Assembly: GCF_013368755.1 (NCBI RefSeq)
Contig: NC_049562.1
Span: 1,116,001-1,180,000 of the forward strand
Length of the DNA: 64,000 nucleotides
Direction of reading: 5' to 3'
From: Talaromyces rugulosus
Lineage: Eukaryota; Ascomycota; Eurotiomycetes; Eurotiales; Trichocomaceae
Position 1 is the stretch's first letter; every line of letters starts with the position of its first letter. A model generated the notes under the pieces. It saw only the letters and a list, made by a program, of their open reading frames with translations. It made no database searches and had not been told where the DNA came from. Position numbers and translations under genes: made by a program. Of the stretch, positions 22,932 through 34,534 are shown piece by piece.

Positions 22932-23840
22932 CTTCAGGACCAGCAACAAAACAGATACACGTAAACGGAAAGAGAAAAAAAAAACCGGATTCAAAGATTT
23001 TCTGGAAATTTTCTCCCGGGTGTTAAAAAAAAAATCTACTGGTTTTCGTCCATTCCTTCTTCTCTTTTTGGTTTGGGCCGTTTGCAAACCGGATTTCCGT
23101 ATAAAAGTGGACTTTGCGGGTCAAGAAGCGTTCAGTTTTCAGTTTTCAGTGCCTGCATAGCACCACGTAGTCAGCTGGTACTATCTACGTCCCTTTCTAT
23201 TTATGTGCTCATCCCATCCCCGCTTTTGCTCACTGAGTAGTGAGTACTCGGTGTGTACAGAGTAGTAAGCGCAGAGCTTCTTGTGTATTACAGACAGCTA
23301 AAATCCATTACTACTATTAACAGTATTAAACAATAGTAGTATTAAGATATACTCCGATGGTCAGGAACATTAGTAATATGATTAACCTAATTGAATATTA
23401 TGAATTTATGAACAATTGTGCCGAGTATCCTATAGGGCTATCTATGACCGGTGATGTCATTTGCGGTATCTCGGCAAGGCCAAAGCCGAGCATCCGACTG
23501 GCCGAAACATGGGCGGATCATGGCGATCGAGATAAGCGCTTCTGATGATATCATGTTGGTTTTCGGACACAAGGCTTCGTATGGCGTACTAGCTGACTAT
23601 GGTATACGTACTAGATTTCCTTTGCCGGGTGGGTTGAATGAGATCATCGTTTTCCCAGCTAAAAGCAACAACTGTAAGATCCTACGAAGAAAGATAAAGG
23701 CCACTCTATGGCAAAGTCATGGTAAAGTAGTTGTTATATTGAAGGAAGAGGAAGCTCTGTTGCGTAGGTAAGAGATGGTACTGTAAAAGAATTTCGTTAT
23801 CACGAATCAAAAAGTCCCAGTCTTTTGCTATCCGACACTG
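22932..23840. other. intergenic region upstream of the transporter
   Basis: About 900 bp contain the transporter promoter and 5' leader. Open frames here (for example 23451-23771 +) show no motif. A TAGTA/TACTA-rich segment lies at 23300-23350. Confidence 0.5.
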
Positions 23841-25680
23841 CTAATCTCCACTCATAACGGCTGCGGCTAAGCAGACCTCTGTCGACTTTGGTTTACAACG
23901 AGAACCCTTAGTAGGGATTCTTGGTACTAGTCGTATATTTTGTTGGTCATTCTCTTTTTGTGCCTTGTCCATTCGGCTCAGTAAAATACCACGATGGTAA
24001 TCCCGAAGAACTGGATTTGGTGAAATTCGCAGACCATTGATGACATCTTTGGCCCACTGTCGCACTCGCGAGTCCGAGGACCAAATATGTAGCTCAAAAT
24101 CGTGTCTATCACCAATTGTATTCTTTTGTTGGTCGTCATTGGCAATCTCAAAGCCTTGTCACAGTGGGAGCGGAACGTTGAGGTGGTTTCCGGACCACAA
24201 TGACTGCAAAACTCTTTGTAAACACTCCTTCAGGTGAAAGGGTCTTAACGATGGGAAGACCAATACATCCACATCTCCACCAGATTGAAGATTAATTGGT
24301 CTCCACCCTCTCGCGGAGGTTTGTACGTCGCAAGCGATTTCATATCTCAAAATGTGTTCCAAGGATGATAATGTAACGATGGATTTGGATAATATTTGGC
24401 ATCTCACCAAGCTTGTCACGTACATGAGACGTGAACACTTCCCGGAAATCAGAACCAGAAGCCTGTTGCGGAACACCAGTGGTCAAATATATGACTATAT
24501 TATTCTCTAGTGTTAGGTCCTTGGCTATTGTGTCCATCAATGCTGAGCGACACGTCTCAATAGACATGCTTGGCCTATTGGTGAGAGCATATTGAGTTGG
24601 TTCTCTCATAGCCTCACGAACTGACGGCCATTCTCGAATATCTTGGTCTGGAGAGCTCTGTAACTGGCAGTTGAATTGATGCCTCGTAGAAGAGGATAGC
24701 CTCTTTGACTGGAGAAGTTGAGGCACAATTTTCAGGCCTAGTGTTGGATGCTCCTTTTGGCTTAGTCTAGAATAACGTCGTGATGCCGTATTCTTGCGCC
24801 CATGCTAACAGTCTGGCCAACGTACCACCAGAATGTGGAAGGATCTGATTATATCCACAGAATATATAGATATATCCGTGGACCATTGAACGTTTCATGA
24901 TCTTGTCTAAAGCTAATCAAACTGAAAAACTCTATTTTTCTGTGTTTCCGTATCTTGGTCAAGATTCATGAGGCGCTTCGTATGGCATTTAGCCAAAATA
25001 TCCTCACAAAGCAATACCATGATCTGACAAAGTCCCCCCACCCCCCATCTGGAGGTTCAATAACGTATTCGGTCCGAACAGAGGTACGAAAGTCCTCTCC
25101 ATCTGGTTCGTAATATGATGGAAGACGGTATCAGCTCTTGTGCTTTCAGAGCTTCAAGTAATTCCTAACAAAAGCGTTGTCAGTAAGTGCTTCACACAAA
25201 GCAGAGGTTAACTGGTGATTGCGATGTTTTCCTTACCTTGATAGGAGCAGGGCCAATAGGCGCTAGAGGGGTTGTCTCCTCGAACCCTAAAGTGCAGTTG
25301 CCCCAATAGTAGTATTTATTGCAAGCACTGCACAGTTTCCTCTCGTAATTGTTGTCGCAGTGACCTAGACAGCCACATTTCGGATACACTCGTCATAGCC
25401 CTTATTAGGGCATAAGGACTCCCCACATATTTTGTTGAAGCCTCCTGTGTATGCCAAAGATTGACTGCCCAAGAGACCTTTGGTATTTCGTGTCGACCCG
25501 GGTTGCCAGGGTATACATCAGGGCTAGTGGACAGCCTCGGAATCGGGATAGCTTCAAGGATCGGTAATGGCCTCATACTGAGGCTTGGGAAGCCATGTCA
25601 GGGCGAGTAGATTGCCTGAGGCAAATATGCCAACATTTTGGTGACATATTTCGAACTCCTATTCATCGAGGGAAATAGCT
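23841..25680 (-). pseudogene. decayed gene of unknown family (frameshifts and in-frame stop)
   Basis: On the minus strand, coherent protein-like pieces follow each other in order but in different frames. They include a piece ending LALTWLPKPQYEAITDP (about 25660-25560), IPRLSTSPDVYPGNPGRHEI (to about 25450), CGESLCPNKGYDECIR (to about 25395), and a Cys-rich piece YPKCGCLGHCDNN...CSACNKYYYWGNC (25389-25260). After a plausible intron (donor GTAAGG near 25225) come ELLEALKAQELIP, then shifted YYEPDGEDFRTSVRTEYVIE, then LARLLAWAQEYGITTLF. A long piece to about 24340 and a final piece (about 24340-23841) with one in-frame TGA near 24159 complete it. Frame changes lack GT-AG signals, so this looks like an inactivated gene rather than an intron-rich one. 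Cys/His spacing suggests a former zinc-binding part. I cannot name the family. Sequencing errors are an alternative explanation. Confidence 0.55.
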
Positions 25681-26315
25681 GAGTAGACTCAGTCTATCAA
25701 TTTCTCGAGTGGGAGAGGGCCGAGTAAAACGAGCAATAAGAACGTTGACGGCATATTTCGAATATGAAACCAAGAGAGAGATAGAAGAGAATGAAGAGAA
25801 GGGAGGGGGGCCAGCAGGTGTTAAATAATATTGGGAACACCGGCTACCATTCCCAAATGGGAAACAAAGAACTGCCATGGTGCCTTGGCGCCTCAGGCCA
25901 CAACCGCTTTGCTTTGCCCTGAGCTCAGGACAGCCAGTCCTCTTTTGCAAGGCTACTTCTCTTGCTCATATTAAAATAAGCCATTTCATGACTACATATT
26001 TGTTTCTCACTAATCGACTGAGAAGTAAATAGGCCAGATCAGAATGGATTGACTACTTGATTATGAATTTCGATGTATATATCGGTATAGTCTAACTGAG
26101 ATGTTAAATTGATATTACAGACCAATTTCAATTTTGGCACTGGATTTTGCACTGTGAGTGGGATTAAAAAGATCAATTGATGCAATATATATACATCTAC
26201 TAATTTACAAGACCTACTAGTTGATCGAGGCAAGCAAGTAAAGACCATTTATTAGCAATAAAAAAAAAAAAAAAAAAGTTGAATTATCATCAGAACATTG
26301 TATTTGATATGCATA

Positions 26316-26404
26316 GCACCTATAGCTCAGCTAGTAGAGCGCATGACTAGTATGAATTTATAAAAATACGCAAATGTATCACATCAACAAGCCCTTGTAG
26401 GTGA
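26316..26404 (+). pseudogene. tRNA-like fragment (5' half only)
   Basis: The 5' half reads as a tRNA: acceptor GCACCTA, linker TA, D-arm GCTC-AGCTAGTA-GAGC, and a good A box (TAGCTCAGCTAG). Some 57 bases further on, TAGGTGA pairs with six of the seven acceptor bases. There is no TTCRA-type T-loop/B box between them and no convincing anticodon stem, so it is not a working tRNA gene. It may be a relic or a chance match. Confidence 0.35.
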
Positions 26405-27245
26405 ATAATCATTCTGCATTTTTTAGCATCTTCGCGGAGCCTTTCCGGAATGAACGAATTAATGACGTTTTGAGAAGACGTCTTTAAAATTAAAATACCG
26501 TGTGGTAAGACGATTCTCCGGGAATAACCCCCTTGTACTAGTTTGATAGGGATATATTTCAATTTTTAATAATGGAAAACTAGACATGGATTACTTGCAT
26601 ATGACAGGCATTTTGCACCCGGAATTATTCCTCGCTACTAGTTCGTACCGATACCGAGGCTTATCACTTACTCAATCTGTGCATTAGGCGTAATATATTA
26701 ATTAATAATATATTATCCTTTTTTTCTTTTCTTTTTCCAGTAATAATACTAAGTAAATGACGGCTAGAATTCTCTAACGCCAGGGCTGACAGCCCAACCC
26801 ACTTGACTACAGTGCTTTCTTCTTAAGGAGTTGGCGTGGCGCAGGCCACCGTTACGCGATTAATATTGATAATATCGATGTTTTATGCTCTATAAATATC
26901 ATGAAGACCGATTCATTATGTAGCCGAGAATTTGATAGCCGAAAATAAAAATAAAAACAACATAAAACACCAGTTTGGCTCCAAAAAATGCTTAGTAGAT
27001 ACCCCGGATAATAGACGACGCCAATGAAAATGATATGACTTTTGAACTCCAAAAAAAAAAAGATGCCGATGCTAGTGACAACGAGGAAATGTCGGGTGTC
27101 GATGCGTACTATCAGGGCGGATAACCTGGGCAACCATTTTTCACTAAGACCTGTCAGCCATAAAAATTCTGAAACTGCCCCATAAAAGTTAAATTAAGGT
27201 TTTCGGAAACATGAACCTGACAACGGTTTTGTTCTTGGACCATAA

Positions 27246-27291
27246 AGGAGGAGGGACAAAAAAAAAAGAGGGAGAGAGGGGGAGAGGGAAG
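27246..27291 (+). repeat. homopurine tract
   Basis: A run of G and A only (gaggagggac then A10, then gagggagagagggggagaggg) may form triplex DNA. No gene lies nearby. Confidence 0.6.
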
Positions 27292-27619
27292 ACATACTGC
27301 AATCTTCATCAATGCAAAGCTCCCTATTCAATGTAGATTAGCATTTTTATTCCTGAACCTGGACACATAAACTTACTCGTACAAAACGTTTGGAGGGCAT
27401 CGTACTTGTGTTCGATAATATTCATCACACCAGGCCAGTACAATGATACGCTCATGGCCGCAACGGTAGATCATACGTTTGTGGTCGCACATTTTGTCCT
27501 TGTTTGGAATCACTGTGCTTATTTAATGTGTAGAGGGTGTCTGAAGGATTTGAAAAATGGAAGTTGGCGAAGGGTGACGATGAGAAGAGAGAATATGAAG
27601 ATAGTGACGAATATTTGAA

Positions 27620-27800
27620 GGAAAAAAGGCGAGCAAAAGTTGAGTAACAAGAGAAAGTGAGTAGCAAAAAGTGAGTAACAAGAGCAAACGAGTAACAAGA
27701 GAAAGTGCGTAACAAAGGAAAGGTGACAAGAGGAACTGAGTAACAAGAGAAACGTGAACAATAAGAGAACATTGAGAAAGACAAGAAAAGAAAGTCATAC
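27620..27800. repeat. degenerate tandem repeat, unit near GAGTAACAAGAGAAAGT
   Basis: At least seven imperfect copies of a 15-18 bp unit (gagtaacaagagaaagt, gagtagcaaaaagt, gagtaacaagagcaaac, gcgtaacaaaggaaag and others) follow each other. The strand is almost free of C and T, so all three frames of the other strand remain open and give low-complexity Leu/Ser/Phe/Cys peptides. Confidence 0.75.
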
Positions 27801-28252
27801 AAGAAAGATGGACAAGATAGACAAGACAAGCAACAGAAGAATAACGACGCATCTAGCACGACCTTTATTTTTCTGATATGAGTCCAAAGGGAATCAAATT
27901 CCTCATAAGTAAAGAAAAAATTAATAAATAATAATAACGACAGAATGATCATAGCTTGCCCTGTGGGCCTTTATTCGCAGACGAGTTCAAAAGATAGGCT
28001 CGATCCATGTTTCCCTGGGGTAGAGCGGGGGTGTTTGTTGGGAGTGATAGTAATAATAATAGAAGGAAAAAAAAATTAATAAAAAGAACAACCTTGGGGG
28101 TGTTCCTACAATAATAGTAATAATAATACGGAGTTGACAGCTGTAATTTAAAATTTAAAAAAAAGGATAATACACGCAGAAAATGGGTCCTGATCCTTGC
28201 GATTGCCGGCCGGCCGACGTGTCTAGAAAGTAGAAACACTAGAAAAAACTAG

Positions 28253-28266
28253 AACCCTAACCCTAG
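28253..28266. repeat. telomere-like AACCCTAACCCTAG
   Basis: Two direct CCCTAA units occur inside the window. This is the usual fungal telomere repeat (TTAGGG on the other strand). Two units can arise by chance or mark an old break repair; it is not a telomere. Confidence 0.4.
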
Positions 28267-29289
28267 CCATTCATCAAATTACGCGGCCATCATACTTTGT
28301 ACTCTAATAAAATGCCGTGAAGATCAATAAATACTAAATAGTAAACCAAAATGACTTAAGTTAATAGTAGTTATAATATGACAAACAGGCTGTCCTAGCA
28401 CCAACAGAACCGATGATCTGATCCTGCTGCAACTCAACCTGCATCGATTGATTAGAACGCCCTCTAGCTGCCTGCTACGTACTAAAATAGTGGAGGGATC
28501 GTCGCGGCTCGCATGATGCATGCATATGTCAGGGAGGAAGATTGAAACTTTTTTTTGGGGTTTTTTTCTTCTTCTCTTCTTTCACTTTTCTTCTCCTTTT
28601 TCTCACATCTTCTGTCTACGGAGTAACATATAGATCAGTCACAAAACTAATTTCCTATCAATTAAAGCCTCCTCGCACCTTTTTACCTCTTTCCGATCGA
28701 ATAATTAATAATAGCCAAACTTATTTATTCCCGTTTGATTACCCCAAAAACAGGTCCACTGGCTCGTGCATGATTCGGCTGCGCCGCACAATACTACACT
28801 GATCCATGGCGAAGTTCGATTTTTTTTTTTTTTTCACTGCTGTTTCTACTGTGTAGTATCTACTCTTTTCTTTTCCTTTTTTTTTTTGCTCCCCCCACTG
28901 GCCGTTGTTACAATTACAATTACAATTACTCCATACATTAATTACTACTACATACCCCCCTTGGGCATTGCACACGTCTAAGCCACGATTTAAGCAAGGG
29001 TTTCTGAGCTAGAAAGAAAGTACGTATCCATCCCTGTCAGTCGGTAATACTAGTAAGCTTAGGGCAGTTTCCTATTTATCGATAAATAATCCTTCGAATA
29101 ATAAATAAAAGGGCCTAGGCCTGTCAGATTATAATGCATGCAATATTAAATGTGAGCAATATTAAATAGCGATGATGTCAATTGAAAAAAAAAAAAAAAA
29201 AAAAAGAACCGCGGGTCAGGCTGCCGGACCGGCCCGCATGCACGTCATACATGTAGGTTACGAGAGCATGTATAAATAGTATGCTATAT

Positions 29290-29316
29290 AATAGAATATA
29301 TAGAATATATAGAATA
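29290..29316. repeat. TATAGAA short tandem repeat
   Basis: Three near-perfect copies of an AT-rich word (tagaatata) lie next to each other in the region after the glycerol kinase gene. Confidence 0.6.
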
Positions 29317-29486
29317 TCAACTTATTTAAATGCTTGTATTATGTACATCTAATGAATAATTACACATCAATCGCTATATCTCGCTAAAACATGACGATAC
29401 CACACGCCCTCACTTGCACCCAAGAAACCAAATCATCGCTCATGTTCAAAGAAGAAAGGAAGAACCCAAAATTTTTTTAAAAGGCA

Positions 29487-31574
29487 TCACTCGGAACCCG
29501 AGCTGATAGCAACTTCATCGTCGCTGTCCTCGATAATCGCCATATCGGAAACAGCACGCGAGACTGAGCTTTGCTCAGCCGGCGAAAGAACGATAGAAGG
29601 TCCGCCGACGCGTCCAACTTCTTCGTCTTCGTCTTCGCTTTCTTCTTCGTCTTCATCATCTTCATCATCTTCCTCCATTCCGATTTCACTCGCATCCAAC
29701 CAGCCGCGACACATTTCCACTGCCTTGGTCCATTGCTTGTACATCAAAGAGCTCTCCTGGACGTCCAAGTACGGCCGGAACACGGCCCGGTTGGCCCGGT
29801 TCATGTGTCGCAGTTCCTCATATGTCGACCAAATTCCGCTGGCGAATCCAGCAGCAATAGCAGCTCCAAGAGCCGTGGTCTCGTGCATCGATGGGCGCTC
29901 TAGCGGGATCTGAATGATATCGGCTTGAGACTGTATACGGGGTTAGTTATCTGTCGAGCCTGAAAAATCACACAATGATTCAGCATACCTGCATGCAAAT
30001 GTCCGAATTACTCATTCCACCGTCCACGGCAAGATCGGCCAGCTTGTGCCCACTATCCTTGGCCATTGCATCCAAAATCGCCTTGGTTTGGAAGCAAGCG
30101 GCTTCCAATGTGGCGCGGGCAATATGGCCCCTTTGTGTGTGCTGGGTGATACCAACTACGTCTTGTTAGTCTAGACCGGGCGAAAACCGGAAGTGGAAAA
30201 AAACTTACAGATTGTTCCCTTGGCGTCATCAATCCAGTATGGTGCGAAAAGACCACTGAAGGCAGTGACGAAAACGCAACCGCCGTTGTCTGGCACAGTT
30301 TCGGCGACCTCGCTGACCTTTTTCGAATCTCGGAAAAAACCCATGTTGTTCATCAGGAAGGAGACACCACTTCCAGCCACGGCAATACTGCCTTCGAGCG
30401 CGTACACTGGTTTCCTATCGGTTCCCAGCTGGTAGGCCACCGTGGCGAGCAGTCCGTGCTGTGAAATGACTGGCTTCTCTCCGACATTGTAAAGCAAAAA
30501 GCAACCGGTTCCGTAGGTGTTCTTGGCATGGCCGGGCTCAAAGGCACAGTGGCCCACGAGGGCAGCAGACTGATCTCCGAGACAGCTAGTGATGGTGGTC
30601 CCCGCCAAAGGACCGCGGTATAACTTTCCAAACTCTTTGGGGTCGGCTGACGGGACAATCTTGGGGAGCCTGATCTTGGTCTGGTCCAAGCCGAAGAATT
30701 CCAATAGTTTGTCGTCGTACTTGAGGTCATGCAAGTTCATGAACATGGTACGGGAGGCATTGGTGACGTCGGTGACGAAGACCTTGTTCTTGACGCCTCC
30801 GTTGAGATTATACAGCAGCCACGAGTCCACGGTGCCGAAAGCGAGGCGGCCCTCGTCGTAGGCTTTCTTGACCTCGGGGCGGTGTCGGAGCAGCCACATG
30901 AGGGTGACAGATGACGGATAGGTGGACAGGGGCAGACCGCAGATCTTGTCGAGGCCGTCAGCGCCCTCCTTGTTCCTCAGCTCTCGTACCATGCCTTTGG
31001 TACGGGTATCGGGCCAGGCGATGGCGTTGTGGAGGGGCTCCCCGGTTTCCCAGTCCCACACGACAGCGGTTTCACGCTGGTTGGTGATGCCGATGGTTGA
31101 AATATCGGATCTCGAGTGGCCGAGGGCTAGGAAGGTCTTCATGGTTTCATCAATGCACTTCTCGACCGAGGCAACAAGTTCTTTGGGGTCGTGCTCGTGC
31201 CATCTGGGGGGAGAGAATCGACGTTAGTATCTGGCGCAAATTTCGACCACCGCGATTGGATTTACATACCCTGAGTGCTCGTGAATCTGGCGGAATTCAG
31301 ACTGGTACGAGGCAATGGGAAGACCAGTGCCGTCAAAGACAATGAACCTGGTGCTGGTGGTGCCCTGGTCAATGGCACCAATAAAGCGGTCCTTCAGATT
31401 GTCTGTGCGACGAGTCTCATCCTGGATGAGGGACCGCGCGCCGTCGTCGGTGGTGGTTTTGGTGATGACCGACTGGCGACGACTGTGCGGACGGCTGTTG
31501 GGCCGGCTGCGACTGATGCGGCTGGCACGGCGGCTGTGAGGAGCGCTGTTCGTGGTGCTCAGAGAAGTAGCCAT
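29487..31574 (-). CDS. glycerol kinase with unusual terminal extensions
   Basis: Four exons (31270-31574, 30209-31203, 29989-30155, 29487-29930) give 636 residues. The FGGY-kinase core starts near residue 63 with [19 protein letters not shown]. It includes [27 protein letters not shown], the [11 protein letters not shown] loop, [12 protein letters not shown] and the second signature [34 protein letters not shown] closes the ATP site. The enzyme phosphorylates glycerol to glycerol-3-phosphate in the cytosol. Splicing restores HEHSGWHEHDP and [12 protein letters not shown], so the introns are secure. Most glycerol kinases have about 500-530 residues. Here a Ser/Arg-rich N-tail (about 60 residues) and a very acidic C-tail ([13 protein letters not shown]..., about 80 residues) are added. 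The C2H2-like regulators and carbon source usually control such genes, but nothing here shows it. Confidence 0.93.
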
Positions 31575-34534
31575 AATAGTCTATTAATAATAAGGAAGAT
31601 GCTGGGACGCAGGCAGCGGAATAATAAATAATAATAATAAGAGAGGGCTGAATACGACACAGAAAAATGAAGTAGCAGGAGGGGGAAAAAAATATATAGG
31701 CGAAGAGAACAAGGGGTCCAAGATTATGATGTATGGTCGGTCGTTTAATAAGGCCTTGGTCGAACCCAAATTAATTACGACGCGGGGAAAAAAGGAACAA
31801 GCCTGTTTTGTGCGTTGAACCTTGATAAGCCGGATTCCGTGTTCTTGCTGGAATCCCAAGCTGTGGGTGGCAGTGGGAGTGACGTATTGTGACGATGAGG
31901 CCGGTGGAGATGGGCGCGGCCAAGGCCAATGGGCGAACCGAAAGCGAAGCACTAAAGAACTCGGCGATGCAAAGGGGAAAAGAAGCCGGGGCCAGTCCTG
32001 TCCTGTCCGTGTTCCTGTGGTGATGACAAGAATGAGGAGGAGAGGGAGAAAGAAGAAGAAGAAGAAGAGGAAGAAGAGGCAGAGGAACAGCGAGGGCGAG
32101 GCAGGGGCTTTAATGGGAGCCGGTGGAACCGTCCCAGGGCCAGCTACGCCCGTTGCAGGCAGGAGCGAGCGGTACGGAGTATAGTCTACAGAGGGAAAGA
32201 GCGAGGCCAGAGAAGAAGGAGGAGGAAGAGGAAGGAGCCACCCGGCGCCTATTGCGAGAGCGCACGCAGCAGTCAGTCAGGCAGTCGCGCCTTCCCTTCC
32301 TGCTTCGGCACTTCATCCTGACGCGAGCAGGCAAGACCCCACCCGCGTGGGGTGTCTGGCCCTCTGCGCCAATGGCAACTGCCAGGGCTCTCCCCGCAAC
32401 GAGATGACGACCGCTCTAGGCGGGGAAACTGCTTTTTTTTTCATGATCAGACGACCTCCAGAGATTACGGCGATGAGAGATCGTGGGTCCGATCGCCGCT
32501 GGGAGACAGCAGTTTGCTCCCTGTGCTCCCCACTCTTGGGGCACTAGCCAGGAACAAGGCTATATATGGAGCATGGACATAAACACATAACTTGTATATT
32601 TACCTTTATGTTTATATAATGCCTTCCAGCAAGTCTGATAGTGGTATCCTGCATGTAGTGCAGTAATTGAGTAATTGTGCTAATTCTTCAACCAACGGAA
32701 ATTGCCCGCGTCCCATGGGCGGCTTTTCTCTGTTCCGATTTCCAGCAATCACCGGCTCGGCTTCTCGATGCTTCTCGGCAACGCTAGCCCGGGCCCAGGC
32801 CCGGTTCGGCTTCCTCTTTTGGTCTTGACATTTTATACATGTACATATCTATATCTACATAATTAAATATATATCTATATATACATAAAGATGTAAACAT
32901 GTACACATTTTTTCCCACCTGCACTGTACTACGGACTCGCCGAGTACGTACCTGTCTGACGCCCTAGACTGGGCATGCCATGCCGATCACGGGCAAGGGG
33001 CGATGGAACTGGTTGGCGGTTGGCGGCAGCTAGTTCCGGTTGTCATATTAATAATTGCCAATTGCCAATTCAAACACGTGAAGCCATCTGTTGGATCCAG
33101 TTAATACTTGTGGGTATAAAACCATTGAGGCGGTGCTGCCCTGTTTCATCTATTTTACTACGTACGACAATACTATTAATTGGATTTTTTTTTGTCCCCC
33201 CTTTCTCTGGCGCAAAACCAGGTTTGGGCGGCAGTAAGAAAAATAAAACGTGGCCAAAAAGAAAGAGAAAAAAAAGGTCACACACTCACTTGCATATCTC
33301 TTACCGCTGCAGTAGTGGGTATTACAGCTCATCAAGTGCTGACAGAGCTATCCGTACACCGGCATTTATTGCTTTTGAAACAAATGATCACCGTTGGCTG
33401 CTTATTTTAGTGGCTTATGCAAAGAATAAAAAATTATATTTTTTTATTTAAAAAAGATGAAATACCAATAAGATTTCGGCGATACACAACATCCATGTAA
33501 CCTGTACTTTTTATTACAATCCTGTGCAACCTAGTTAGTTGTAGACAATCCCATACAAAACTGTACATCCAATGCGTACGCGCAAGGGGCGGAGCGGAAG
33601 AATGAGACTTTCAAGGTGGATTATTATGGATTATGGATTTTTATTGTGGATATATCAAAAAAAAATATTATTATGGACACCCATCTGTCACGCGACCGAA
33701 CAAAAAAAAAAAAAAAAGACAACTAAACTGCTAGACACATATAGCTTATCAAGTGGAACCCCCGCGATCGTCCCATGCCTAGAACACCGCAACAAGTTTA
33801 TAACGAACATGATGATTAATGGATACGTTTTGAGCTATTTTTGGGCACCCCGTGCACCGGGCTCTTGTTTTCTTTGGGTCCGATTGACCCATGGTATAAA
33901 AAGTTGATGATTCACCGCTTTGTCGGAAAAATTGTTGTTGCTTTTTTTCCTCCACACCCATCCTATTTATCAATAGGTGATAAAAGATCTACATTATTGT
34001 AACTCTCTTACCAGCTCACGTGGACTCAATACAAAAAAAAGACCCCCAAAAAACACTTGGGCCAAGCAATTTGAATTAAAAAAAAATAATTTGTGAAAAA
34101 ATTGAAAGCTCGGTGGGAGGTGCCAAGTCTCACCATAGCAGCCACATTCCAACGTTCCATAGACAATGGCCGGGTAGACGGGTAACTCGGTGCAGGCTTG
34201 CACCGAACTTGATTCCCCCCAACCCTCAGAACCCAGATAGATCATGGCGAGAACCCAACTCCATGGGCGTCCATGCAGCTAAGCAGTTAGCGCGCAATTC
34301 TATCATTGTCCAGTGGGGCCCCCATCGATCATGTGTACAGTACATTTTGACCGTCAGTGTTCAATGTCCGGAGTCCCGGCCACCCCCCCGTGCAGACCGT
34401 ACCTTTCATCGATAATTCTTTTTTTCCCCCACGGAGTACCGAGTATAGTATATACGCCTATCCTGTACACATACTTTGTGCTCTGGGTATATTACCATTA
34501 ATTTATTTACATACATACATACACATATATACAT
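31575..34534. other. 3.0-kb intergenic region
   Basis: This holds the glycerol kinase promoter and the 3' end of the permease gene. The first 700 bp contain purine-rich tracts (AAG/GGA runs at 32040-32100 and 32210-32240). The rest is AT-rich with ATA-type runs (32830-32890). No open frame shows protein-like content. Confidence 0.55.
34490..34534. repeat. CATA/ATAC microsatellite
   Basis: A run of ACATACATAC units lies directly after the permease stop codon, in the presumed 3' untranslated region. Confidence 0.6.

Larger units (their letters stand above)
25681..29486. other. 3.8-kb AT-rich, repeat-rich gene-free region
   Basis: I support no protein gene here. The stretch is dominated by A/T runs (19 A's at 26261-26278, about 22 A's at 29184-29205, T runs at 28821-28835 and 28878-28890), a purine-skewed degenerate repeat (27620-27800), a homopurine run (27246-27291), a telomere-like word (28253-28266) and TATAGAA units (29290-29316). 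A tRNA-like fragment lies at 26316. The long frames at 27452-27952 on the minus strand come from the repeat. The composition fits an old transposon graveyard or a chromosome-specific accessory block, but no element ends are visible. Confidence 0.55.

Noticed and set aside
26261..26278. 19-base poly(A) run as a retroposon tail for the tRNA-like fragment
   Set aside because: It lies upstream of the fragment on the same strand, where a tail would not be, and no target-site duplication is visible.
27452..27952. 166-codon open frame on the minus strand, rich in Ser, Leu, Phe, Cys
   Set aside because: It overlaps the purine-only repeat and two other open antisense frames of similar low complexity. 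It has no domain pattern.
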